Made by a program: the position numbers and the translations under genes. The notes under the pieces are model-generated. The model made no database searches, was not told where the DNA came from, and saw only the letters and a list, made by a program, of their open reading frames with translations. A DNA stretch of 9,838 nucleotides from Thermoleophilaceae bacterium (GTDB lineage: Bacteria; Actinomycetota; Thermoleophilia; Solirubrobacterales; Thermoleophilaceae). Positions 1 to 6,795 of the stretch are shown in pieces (the first letter of the stretch is position 1; each line of letters opens with the position of its first letter). Where the stretch lies: the NCBI GenBank assembly GCA_013812065.1, contig JACCUC010000051.1, positions 1 through 9,838 on the forward strand. Reading direction: 5' to 3'.

Positions 1-1
1 G

Positions 2-12
2 AAGGAGAGGAG
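2..12 (+). promoter_or_regulatory. Ribosome binding site of the acyltransferase gene
   Basis: AAGGAG at positions 2-7 lies 6 nt before the TTG at 14, which is optimal spacing. A second AGGAG (8-12) sits too close to be used. It decides the choice of a TTG start over any later ATG. It is the only clear Shine-Dalgarno sequence I see at a gene start in this window. Confidence 0.75.
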
Positions 13-13
13 C

Positions 14-1429
14 TTGAGCGACGACCGGTTGTCGGGCCTCGACGCCTCGTTCTTGCACATCGAGGACGCCTCGGCGCACATGCACGTGGCGAGCGTGCTC
101 ACCTTCGAGGGGGAGCCTCCCCCCTACGAGGAGCTGATCGAGACGATCGAGGAGCGCCTCCATCTGGTGCCCCGCTACCGCCAGCGCGTCGCCTTCGTCC
201 CTTTCGGCCAGGGCCTGCCGCGCTGGGCCGACGATCCCCACCTCAATCTGCGCTACCACGTGCGCCACGCCGCCCTTCCCGAGCCGGGCGACGAGGATCA
301 GCTGCGCGCGCTCGCCGGCCGCGTCTTCGCTCAGCCGCTCGACCTCGACAAGCCGCTCTGGGAGATGTGGCTCGTCGAAGGTCTCGAGAACGGGCGGTTC
401 GCGATCGTGGCGAAGGCCCACCACGCGCTCGTCGATGGGATCGCGGGCCTCGATCTCCTGACCGTCCTCTTCGACTCCGCCCCCGAGCCGAGCGTCCCGG
501 CCGACCGCGGCCCTCGCTGGCTTCCCAAGCCGATGCCCTCGAGAGCGCAGTTGGTCGGCGAGGCGCTGCTCGAGCGCGCCAGCGGCTCTCTCGCTGTAGC
601 TCGGGCGACAGCGGGCGCCGTGCGCCGCCCCTGGCGGATCGCCGGCCAGGTGGGAGGCCGGGTGGTCGGCCTCGGGTCGCTCGCCTACTCCGTCCTCTCC
701 CAGGCCCCGGCGAGCCCCTACAACGTCGACATCGGGCCACACCGGCGCTTTGCGTGGGTGCGCTGGACCGTGCCCGGCGTCAAGGCGGTCAAGGACGAGC
801 TCGGAGGGTCGGTCAACGATGCCATCCTCACGGCGGTCACGCTCGCACTTGGGCGCCATCTGCGCCGGCGCGGGGTCTCGACCGACGGGCTCGAGCTGCG
901 CGCCTTCGTCCCGGTGAGCGTGCGCGACGACTCGGGTGGGGACGCCAACGGGAACCAGGTGGCGGGCGTCATGGCTCCGCTGCCCGTCTGGTCGCGCGAG
1001 CCGGCGACCTGCTTCGAGCTCGTCCACGAGGCAATGAGCAAGATCAAGGAGACCGGCCAGGCCATCGGAGCCAAGGCCCTGACCGAGCTGGCGGGCTTCG
1101 CCTCGCCGACGATCATGAGCCAGGCGGCCCGTCTGGCGACCCGCGGGCGCCTGTTCAACCTGGTCGTGACCAACGTGCCCGGTCCCCAGCATCCGCTGTA
1201 CCTTCGCGGCCGAGAGATCGTCGACTTCTTCCCGATGGTCCCGCTCGCGCGCGGGCAGGGGCTCGGGATCGCGGTCATGAGCTACAACGGCCGCCTCGGC
1301 TTCGGCTTGAGCGGCGACTGGGACGCCGTTCCCGATCTCGACGACGTGGCGGAAGACCTGCGCGCGGCGATCGGCGAGCTCTCCGAGGCGGCGGGCGCCG
1401 AGGCGGTGGCAACCGGCGCCGGAGGCTGA
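14..1429 (+). CDS. WS/DGAT-type acyltransferase (wax ester synthase / diacylglycerol acyltransferase)
   Basis: The 471-residue product matches the bifunctional wax ester synthase/diacylglycerol acyltransferase family in length and motifs. These enzymes move an acyl group from acyl-CoA to a fatty alcohol or diacylglycerol, making storage wax esters or triacylglycerols at the membrane or lipid-body surface. The N-terminus (RLSGLDASFLHIED, HMHV) is typical of the family. The catalytic HHxxxDG motif is intact at residues 136-142 (HHALVDG). A PLW segment lies near 114-116, an ND pair (GSVNDA) at 265-270, and the NVPGP motif at 387-391. The start is TTG at 14, supported by AAGGAG six bases upstream and by the family-typical N-terminus. 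The gene converges on the protease gene with 22 bp between the stop codons. Family assignment is firm. The preferred substrate (alcohol or diacylglycerol) cannot be read from sequence, and actinobacteria usually carry several paralogues, so I give no symbol. Confidence 0.93.
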   Translation: MSDDRLSGLDASFLHIEDASAHMHVASVLTFEGEPPPYEELIETIEERLHLVPRYRQRVAFVPFGQGLPRWADDPHLNLRYHVRHAALPEPGDEDQLRALAGRVFAQPLDLDKPLWEMWLVEGLENGRFAIVAKAHHALVDGIAGLDLLTVLFDSAPEPSVPADRGPRWLPKPMPSRAQLVGEALLERASGSLAVARATAGAVRRPWRIAGQVGGRVVGLGSLAYSVLSQAPASPYNVDIGPHRRFAWVRWTVPGVKAVKDELGGSVNDAILTAVTLALGRHLRRRGVSTDGLELRAFVPVSVRDDSGGDANGNQVAGVMAPLPVWSREPATCFELVHEAMSKIKETGQAIGAKALTELAGFASPTIMSQAARLATRGRLFNLVVTNVPGPQHPLYLRGREIVDFFPMVPLARGQGLGIAVMSYNGRLGFGLSGDWDAVPDLDDVAEDLRAAIGELSEAAGAEAVATGAGG

Positions 1430-1451
1430 GCGACCGCGACGCGGCCGAGAG

Positions 1452-3173
1452 TCAGCGGCAGGACGCTGGGGCGCTCACCGGTGGCGCGGCGAGGCCGGCC
1501 GAGACGTCGACGAAGAAAGGTCCTTCACCGGCGTAGGACTCGACCCGGAGCGTGTAGCGGCCCGTCCGCGCCGGGACGACCGAGATGCTCTCCTGGCGCT
1601 TGGAGGTTTGGCTGGCGTCGACCTGACGCCCGTCCGGATCCGTGAGGTACAGGTCGAAGTCGTCGCCGCTCGAGTAGGAGGTCCAGCCGGGGATGACGAG
1701 CCCGGCGGCGAGCGGCATGCAGCGATTGGCGACATCGAGCGGAAACTCGCGGACGGTCGTCGTCCGGTCGAGACGGCTTTCGATCAGACGGTGATCCGAG
1801 ACGAGGGGCGCGCTCGTGAGACCGGCCGCGCCCGCCGAGCGCAACGCCGCGTAGGCGTCGAGGCGCCCCCATCCGAAGTCGAGGTCGGGCCCCCGCGAAG
1901 TCAGCGTCGAGCTGGCGCCGCCGATGCCCCAGTCGACCGCCGATCTCTTGATCCGCCGACTGACGCCCCCCGCGGGGAGCGAGGGGGCGGCATCGCGCAT
2001 CAGCAGGGCGACCCCGGCGACGAACGGCGCCGCCTGGCTCGTGCCGCTTCGCGTGGCGTAGCCGGTCGAGGTGCCGCGCCGGGCGGAGACGATCCTCTCG
2101 CCGGGGGCCATCACATCGGGCTTGATCGTGCCGCCGGGCCGGCCGCGGGCCGAGCTGGGGTGAGCGAAGAAGCCCCCCGCCCCGAAGTCCGCCATCGTTC
2201 CCACCGCGATCACGCCGGACGCGGCGGCGGGAGACTCGATCGTGCAGCGCCTCGGACCGGAGTTCCCGGCGGCGGCGGTCACCACCAGGCCGGCAGCTAC
2301 CGCGCGGTTGGCGGCCTGCGACATCGCGTCGGTCCCGTTCGAGCAACCACCCGAGGCGAGCGAGATGTTCGCGGCCTCGAGGCCGTAGCGGGCCCGGTTG
2401 GCGATCGTCCAGTCGATCCCGGCGATGACCCTCGACTCCGAGCCGTAGCCACCGGCGCCGAGCACCTTGACGCCGACGAGCCCGGCCCCGGGAGCGACTC
2501 CGCGGAGGCGACGGTCGGCACGGGCGTCGCCCTCGCCGGCGAGCGTCCCGGCGACGTGGGTGCCGTGGCCGTTGTCGTCGTAGGGTCTGCGGACGCGGCA
2601 CGGCCCCGAGCTGCAGTCGGCGAAGGCGATGACCTTCCCCTCGTTGAGGTCGCGGTGGCGCGCGTCGATGCCCGTGTCGATCACCGCGGCGACCATGTCA
2701 CGGCGGGAGTAGCTCGCCGGACGGCCGTCGCGGTCGCCGTCGAGCCTTGGGTTGTCAAGCCGCGCCTCGGCCACGCCGAAGGCGGCCTGAGCCGAGTCGT
2801 TGAGCGCCCGTACGGGTGCGTCGCGCTCGACCGAGACGACGCCTGGGCGCTTGGCGAGTGCGGCGACCTGCCTCTCGGTCACCCTCGCCGCGAAGCCCTC
2901 GACGGCCCGGAAGCGGTCGCGCAGGGCGAAGTTCCCGACCCCGCGCTCGATGCGCCCGACGCGGTCTCGCGACGCCGGGTCTGCAAGCGTGACGATGACG
3001 TCGACGCGCTCGTCGCCGTCCTGCGGAGCGAGGCGTTGCTCGAGGTCGTCGGCGATCCGGTCGCGGTCGGCGTCGGCCCTGACCACCGGGGCGAGCGGTT
3101 GCGGGACGGGCGCCTGCGCGCCGGCAGGCGTGGCCACCACTCCGAGCGCGAGCGCGAGCGCGGCCGCACGCAT
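1452..3173 (-). CDS. Secreted subtilisin-like (S8) serine protease with PPC-like C-terminal domain
   Basis: A 573-residue preproprotein. Residues 1-20 form a signal peptide (MRAAALALALGVVATPAGAQ), probably cut near A19/Q20. Next comes an acidic stretch (34-45) resembling a calcium-binding loop. An inhibitor_I9-like pro-domain spans about 55-120, ending in the usual VVSVERD. The subtilase domain (about 155-450) has the full triad: D166 (VIDTGID), H203 (GHGTHVAGT) and S379 (GTSQAAP). The oxyanion-hole asparagine is N304 (AAGNSG). Residues about 472-560 look like a bacterial pre-peptidase C-terminal (PPC) beta-sandwich (DDFDLYLTDPDG, then GRYTLRVE). Six cysteines fit an exported, disulfide-bonded enzyme. 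The reading frame stays open upstream to 3641, but that would run through nadE. The ATG at 3173, directly before the signal peptide, is the sensible start. No good Shine-Dalgarno is seen; AGGGGA lies 18 nt upstream. The natural substrate is unknown. Confidence 0.92.
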   Translation of the reverse strand: MRAAALALALGVVATPAGAQAPVPQPLAPVVRADADRDRIADDLEQRLAPQDGDERVDVIVTLADPASRDRVGRIERGVGNFALRDRFRAVEGFAARVTERQVAALAKRPGVVSVERDAPVRALNDSAQAAFGVAEARLDNPRLDGDRDGRPASYSRRDMVAAVIDTGIDARHRDLNEGKVIAFADCSSGPCRVRRPYDDNGHGTHVAGTLAGEGDARADRRLRGVAPGAGLVGVKVLGAGGYGSESRVIAGIDWTIANRARYGLEAANISLASGGCSNGTDAMSQAANRAVAAGLVVTAAAGNSGPRRCTIESPAAASGVIAVGTMADFGAGGFFAHPSSARGRPGGTIKPDVMAPGERIVSARRGTSTGYATRSGTSQAAPFVAGVALLMRDAAPSLPAGGVSRRIKRSAVDWGIGGASSTLTSRGPDLDFGWGRLDAYAALRSAGAAGLTSAPLVSDHRLIESRLDRTTTVREFPLDVANRCMPLAAGLVIPGWTSYSSGDDFDLYLTDPDGRQVDASQTSKRQESISVVPARTGRYTLRVESYAGEGPFFVDVSAGLAAPPVSAPASCR

Positions 3174-3263
3174 TGCGCGGCATGCGCCGCGTCCCCTGTC
3201 GACGTTGCGGTCGATGCTCCGAGTGTAGAAGCGAGGATGCCCTGCGCCTGCATACTTCCTGGC
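3174..3263. promoter_or_regulatory. Divergent promoter region between protease and nadE
   Basis: This 90-bp gap holds the start regions of two divergent genes. Toward nadE, CATACT (3251-3256) has 4 of 6 bases of TATAAT and lies exactly 7 nt before the ATG at 3264, the spacing expected for a leaderless transcript. Toward the protease, the complement of 3222-3227 reads TACACT (4 of 6), giving a leader of about 40 nt. I see no convincing -35 box for either. Promoter positions are inferred. Confidence 0.4.
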
Positions 3264-5024
3264 ATGAGCATGCGCGACGCGCCCCTGCGCCTGGCCCTCG
3301 GTCAGCTCAACGCGACCGTCGGCGATCTCGACGCCAACGCGCGAAAGATCGCGGACATGGCGGCGACCGCGCGCCAGGAGGGCGCAGCCTTGGTCGTGTT
3401 TCCGGAGCTCGCCCTGTGCGGCTATCCGCCCGAGGACCTGCTGCTGAAGCCCGGCTTCCTCGACGCCGCCCGCGCGACGCTCGACGAGCTGGCGGCGCAG
3501 ATCACCGGGATCGTCGCGGTGGTCGGCTTTCCCGAGCGGGCCGACGACGTCTACAACGCGGCGGCGGTACTCGCCGACGGTCGCGTGGTCGCCACCTATC
3601 GCAAGATGTTCCTGCCGAACTACGGCGTCTTCGACGAGCATCGGTACTTCCAGATCGGCGAGCGGCCGGCGATCCTTGAGCTAAACGGGGCCGAGATCGG
3701 ACTGACGATCTGCGAGGACGTGTGGAAGCCCGGGCCGCCGGCGACCTCGGAGGCGCTCGCGGGCGCACAGCTGCTCGCCAACCTGTCTGCCTCGCCCTAC
3801 CACGCCGGCAAGCCGCTCGAGCGGGAGCGCATGCTCGCCCAGCGCGCGCGCGACAGCGTCGTGGCCGTTGCGTTCTGCAACCTCGTCGGCGGCCAGGACG
3901 AGCTTGTCTTCGACGGGATGAGCGCGGTGATCGACGAGCGCGGCGAGGTGCTCGCCCGCGCCCCGCAGTTCGACGAGGCGCTCACGCTCGCCACCGTCGA
4001 CCTCGGCGCGGTCGCGGCCGAGCGCCTGCGCGACGCCTCCCACCGCGAAGCGGTGCGTCGTGAGCGCTCAAACGGGGCGGGCATGGCGCGGCTCGGGAGC
4101 ATCGAGACCTCTGAGGGCGGAGCGTCGCCGAACACCGGCGGAGAGCGAGCCGAGCCGCTCGGGTTCGAGGCCGAGGTCTACGCCGCGCTCGTCACCGGAC
4201 TGCGCGACTACGTCGACAAGAACGGCTTCGACGGTGTCGTGGTCGGGCTCTCGGGCGGCGTCGACTCCTCGCTGGTCGCGCTAGTGGCCGTCGACGCGCT
4301 CGGTGCCGACCGGGTGACCTGTGCGGTCATGCCCTCGCGCTACTCCTCGGAGGGCACCCAGGAGGACGCCCGCACGCTCGCCCACAACCTCGGCGTGCGG
4401 CTGCTCGACCTGGAGATCGAAGGCCCGATGCGGGCCTACGACGATCTGCTGGCCGAGGCGTTCGCCGGGCGCGAGCCCGACATCGCCGAGGAGAACCTGC
4501 AGGCGCGCATCCGCGGGAACCTGCTCATGGCGCTCTCCAACAAGTTCGGCTGGCTCGTGCTCGTGACCGGCAACAAGTCAGAGCTCTCGGTCGGCTACTC
4601 GACGCTCTACGGCGACATGGCCGGCGGCTTCGCCCCGATCAAGGACGTGTTCAAGGGCTGGGTCTACCGGTTGCTGCGCTGGCGCGAGGAGACGGCGGGC
4701 GGCGAGCTCGTGCCGCCGGAGATCGCTTCTCGCGCGCCGACGGCCGAGCTTCGCCCCGACCAGCGTGACGAGGACTCCCTCCCTCCCTACGAGCTCCTCG
4801 ACCGCATCCTCGCCGGCTATGTGGAGGAGGACCTCGACGTCGCCCAGCTCGAGCGGCAGGGGCTTCCGCGCGAGGAGGTCGAGCGGACGATCGCGATGGT
4901 CGACGGCGCCGAGCACAAGCGCCGCCAGGCCCCGCCGGGGATCAGGATCTCGACCAAGGCGTTCGGTCGCGACCGGCGCCTGCCGATCACCAATCGCTAC
5001 AGCGCGGGGATGGCCGCACGCTGA
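3264..5024 (+). CDS. nadE: Glutamine-dependent NAD+ synthetase
   Basis: This enzyme catalyses the last step of NAD+ synthesis: it amidates deamido-NAD+ using ATP and ammonia taken from glutamine (EC 6.3.5.1). The 586-residue product has two domains. The N-terminal nitrilase-like glutaminase carries the Glu-Lys-Cys triad: E48 (VVFPELALCGYPPEDLL), K114 (YRKMFLPNYGVFDE) and C150 (LTICEDVW). The C-terminal synthetase domain (about 300-586) carries the ATP pyrophosphatase loop SGGVDSS at 330-336, plus TGNKSELSVGYSTLYGDMAGG and the FKGWVYRL segment. The length fits the shorter two-domain form of the family. The frame is open far upstream, but that part lies antisense to the protease. MSMRDAPLRLALGQLN from the ATG at 3264 is the natural N-terminus; ATG 3270 is an alternative. 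There is no Shine-Dalgarno, and a -10-like hexamer 7 nt upstream suggests a leaderless mRNA. The gene is convergent with the DUF72 gene, 6 bp away. Confidence 0.96.
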   Translation: MSMRDAPLRLALGQLNATVGDLDANARKIADMAATARQEGAALVVFPELALCGYPPEDLLLKPGFLDAARATLDELAAQITGIVAVVGFPERADDVYNAAAVLADGRVVATYRKMFLPNYGVFDEHRYFQIGERPAILELNGAEIGLTICEDVWKPGPPATSEALAGAQLLANLSASPYHAGKPLERERMLAQRARDSVVAVAFCNLVGGQDELVFDGMSAVIDERGEVLARAPQFDEALTLATVDLGAVAAERLRDASHREAVRRERSNGAGMARLGSIETSEGGASPNTGGERAEPLGFEAEVYAALVTGLRDYVDKNGFDGVVVGLSGGVDSSLVALVAVDALGADRVTCAVMPSRYSSEGTQEDARTLAHNLGVRLLDLEIEGPMRAYDDLLAEAFAGREPDIAEENLQARIRGNLLMALSNKFGWLVLVTGNKSELSVGYSTLYGDMAGGFAPIKDVFKGWVYRLLRWREETAGGELVPPEIASRAPTAELRPDQRDEDSLPPYELLDRILAGYVEEDLDVAQLERQGLPREEVERTIAMVDGAEHKRRQAPPGIRISTKAFGRDRRLPITNRYSAGMAAR

Positions 5025-5054
5025 GGGGGCTCAGACCAGCCGCCCCTGAGCCTC
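5021..5054. terminator. Hairpin region shared by the convergent nadE and DUF72 stops
   Basis: GGCTCAG (5028-5034) and CTGAGCC (5046-5052) form a perfect 7-bp inverted repeat with an 11-nt loop. It extends to 9 bp in RNA through a G-U and a G-C pair (5026-5027 with 5053-5054). A competing smaller hairpin is CTGAG (5021-5025), GGGG loop, CTCAG (5030-5034). The structure covers both stop codons. No U-tract follows on either strand, so intrinsic termination is likely weak or of the U-less type proposed for high-GC bacteria. Confidence 0.45.
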
Positions 5055-5948
5055 GACCGGCGCGGGCCCCGGGTCCTGGCCGATCAACGCGCGGAACTGC
5101 CGCGCGGCGGTCGGTGCGTCGGCGGAGCGGTTGTTGTTGAACATCGTCCGCACGTCCTGAGTCTGATCGGCCAGGCTCTCGACCCGCCCCGCGATCTCCC
5201 GCAGCTCATCCTCGGCGTAGACCCAGCCGAAGCGCTCGGCCACGGTCTTTCCCTTCATGTAGCCCTCGGTGTTGCGTCCGTGGGCGCGAAAGTAGGCGAG
5301 CCGGTCGTTCGTGACCGCGTCGAGCGCGGGCATGATCGGCACGTGGTCGCCGGCCGGGGCATCGACGCACACGAAGGCGGCGTCATGCTCGGAGAGGTAG
5401 CCGAGCGTCCGCTCGACGCGCTTGTCGCTGACCCAGCCACGGTGGCGGAGCTCGACGGCGACGATATGCGGACTCAGGCGCTCGAGCAGCGGCGTGAGCT
5501 CGTCGAGCTCGTGGCGGTCGGGCGCGAAGCCGGGCGTGAGCTGGAGCAGGAAGGCACCGAGCTTGCCGGCGTCTGAGAGTGGCTCGACCTCGGCGAGCAG
5601 GCTGTCGATCATCTCGGCTTCGAGATCGTTGGTGAGCTTGACGCGCCCGCGCGACGTGGTCTCGGCCGCGTCGCGCAGGTCGGGCGGGAGCGAGTCGAGC
5701 GACGCGGAGTGGCGCGAGAGCAGGCGGTGGAGCTTGATGTCGAAGGTGAACCCCGGCGGCGTCACCTTCGCCCATCGCTCCACGGCCTCGCGCTTGGGCA
5801 ACGCGTAGAAGCTCGAGTTGAGCTCGACGGCCTCGAAGCGCTCGGCGTACCACGGGAGGCGGTCGCGAGCCGGGAGGCCTTCCGGGTACCAATCCTCGAC
5901 GAAGCCGGGGTCGGCCCAGCTCGAGGTGCCGACGGTGATGCCGCTCAC
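5031..5948 (-). CDS. DUF72 (YecE-like) family protein
   Basis: A protein of about 305 residues of the DUF72/YecE family, predicted to fold as a TIM-barrel and without an established reaction. Family landmarks are visible in order: GTSSW (7-11) near the N-terminus, VELNSSFYALP (41-51), FDIKLHRLLSRH (69-80), VELRHRGW (165-172), YFRAHGRN (219-226) and MFNNN near the C-terminus (269-273). I place the start at the GTG at 5948, giving MSGITVGTSSW, because family members begin directly with the first beta strand. A -10-like CATTAT (complement of 5956-5961) lies 7 nt before it, fitting a leaderless mRNA. An in-frame upstream start at 6011 would add 21 residues that do not look like the family. The gene diverges from the small-gene cluster and converges on nadE. 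No signal peptide or membrane segment is seen, so it is probably cytoplasmic. The family call is firm; the function is unknown. Confidence 0.9.
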   Translation of the reverse strand: MSGITVGTSSWADPGFVEDWYPEGLPARDRLPWYAERFEAVELNSSFYALPKREAVERWAKVTPPGFTFDIKLHRLLSRHSASLDSLPPDLRDAAETTSRGRVKLTNDLEAEMIDSLLAEVEPLSDAGKLGAFLLQLTPGFAPDRHELDELTPLLERLSPHIVAVELRHRGWVSDKRVERTLGYLSEHDAAFVCVDAPAGDHVPIMPALDAVTNDRLAYFRAHGRNTEGYMKGKTVAERFGWVYAEDELREIAGRVESLADQTQDVRTMFNNNRSADAPTAARQFRALIGQDPGPAPVEAQGRLV

Positions 5949-6013
5949 GTGCTCGATAATGCGAGCGGGAAAGGCGCGCTCGTGTCGTCCGAGGCGCCGT
6001 CGATCCTGCAACG
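5949..6013. promoter_or_regulatory. Divergent promoter region between DUF72 and the small-gene cluster
   Basis: GATAAT at 5955-5960 on + matches five of six bases of TATAAT and could serve the small-gene cluster with a leader of about 45 nt. The opposite strand at 5956-5961 reads CATTAT, 7 nt before the GTG of the DUF72 gene. The two -10 candidates overlap within CTCGATAATGCGAG, whose ends form a 4-bp inverted repeat. If both are real, polymerase could occupy only one at a time. No clear -35 box is seen. Confidence 0.35.
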
Positions 6014-6549
6014 GTGCCCGCAGTCGAACGACCTAACGAAGAGACCGTTCATGCTCTCCTGGAGACGGTAAAGGATCTCCTCCGCTCGGAAGAGGCCCGG
6101 GCGACGAGCCTGAACACGCGCGGCTCGGGCTTGGCTGGCTTCATCGGAATCATCGTCTCGCTCTCGGTAACCGTAGGTCGAGACGTCCTATCGGCGGACA
6201 TGGCGCTGAGCGCTCGATTGCTGGCGATCGTTGTCTTCGTAGCCGCGTTGGGTGTTCTTGTCGCATCGGTGATCATCGTGGTCGTTCGAGTCCTTGCTCC
6301 TGTGTCGTATCGAAACATCGCCATGTCCGAAATCAGCCGCTACGCGCTGCCCGAGTTCGTCCAGCAGGGGAAGGTCATGGTCGAAGGTCGCACGATGAGG
6401 GGACTGATCGACGCCCTGGCGAGTGAGCGCGACCGCAACGACCAAAGGCTCGCTCGCTGGGGAGGGCCTACAACCTTCTGGTTGCCGCCCTCTGCCTTGT
6501 CGCCGGCGAGGCGATTATCCTCGCTCTCGACGCCGCGAAGATCCTGTGA
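6014..6549 (+). CDS. Small three-helix membrane protein of unknown function, apparent frameshift
   Basis: I do not recognise this gene. From the GTG at 6014 it reads MPAVERPNEE, a charged helix (about 10-35), a first membrane segment (about 39-55) and a second (about 68-95). A hydrophilic stretch follows, ending ERDRNDQRLARW (138-149). The uninterrupted frame then turns into an arginine/proline/serine-rich tail that runs to 6778 and does not look like protein. Shifting to the -1 frame at the G-rich stretch 6459-6466 gives AYNLLVAALCLVAGEAIILA, a clear third membrane helix. It stops at TGA 6547-6549. With one extra G the product would be about 178 residues. The shift could be a sequencing error, a pseudogene mutation, or slippage on GGGGAGGG. 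No Shine-Dalgarno is seen. Sampled lines have 58-60% G+C, well below the neighbours. Coding is likely; the exact product is uncertain. Confidence 0.6.
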
Positions 6550-6795
6550 GCCAAGAAGAAAGCAAGCCCCGGAACCACAAGTCGACCCCCGGTCCATGAG
6601 CCTCAGTCGCTTCCGTCCGGAGCCCAGGACGCCGAGCCGGAGGCATCTCCATTCGCGCCCGCCGAAACCGAGATCATTCAGAAGGACGACGGGCATGATG
6701 AACCTGCGTTTCCGAAGGCGGAGACCGAGGAGTTTCTCGGAGGGGACGACATGGACCCCGATCGCTCTATCCTGTTGAGCAATGGCGACGACTGA
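6546..6795 (+). pseudogene. Acidic proline-containing small protein, reading frame disrupted
   Basis: The frame from 6550 to the TGA at 6793-6795 encodes an acidic protein (EPEASPFAPAETEIIQKDD, then KAETEEFLGGDDMDPDRS). Hand counts over 6598-6792 give G+C of about 72%, 46% and 72% at codon positions 1, 2 and 3. The dip at position 2 supports this frame over the arginine-rich alternative frame. It has no usable start codon after the in-frame TGA at 6547. One reading is that a GTG at 6546, overlapping that stop as GTGA, starts MSQEESKPRNHKSTPGP in another frame, and a +1 shift near the CCCCC run (about 6586-6590) joins the two. The other is that the TGA interrupts a single longer protein, with AKKKASPG forming a basic tail after the third membrane helix. 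Its end overlaps the next gene by 14 nt, as in an operon. The function is unknown. Confidence 0.45.

Noticed and set aside
1430..1451. Possible terminator between the acyltransferase and protease stops
   Set aside because: CCGCGACGCGG is symmetric, but its one-base centre leaves only a 3-bp stem once a realistic loop is allowed.
1608..3263. A 552-codon open stretch in frame with and upstream of nadE, antisense to the protease
   Set aside because: It is the mirror of the protease's codon pattern in a very GC-rich genome. The composition is Arg/Gly/Val/Asp-rich with no family features, while NadE homologues begin near 3264.
3174..3641. Extension of the protease N-terminus by 156 residues
   Set aside because: It would read through the nadE start region on the opposite strand, and the clear signal peptide begins at the ATG at 3173.
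6596..6778. An arginine-rich 60-residue frame starting at ATG 6596
   Set aside because: It would have higher G+C at codon position 2 (about 72%) than at position 1 (about 46%), the reverse of normal coding. The overlapping acidic frame fits better.
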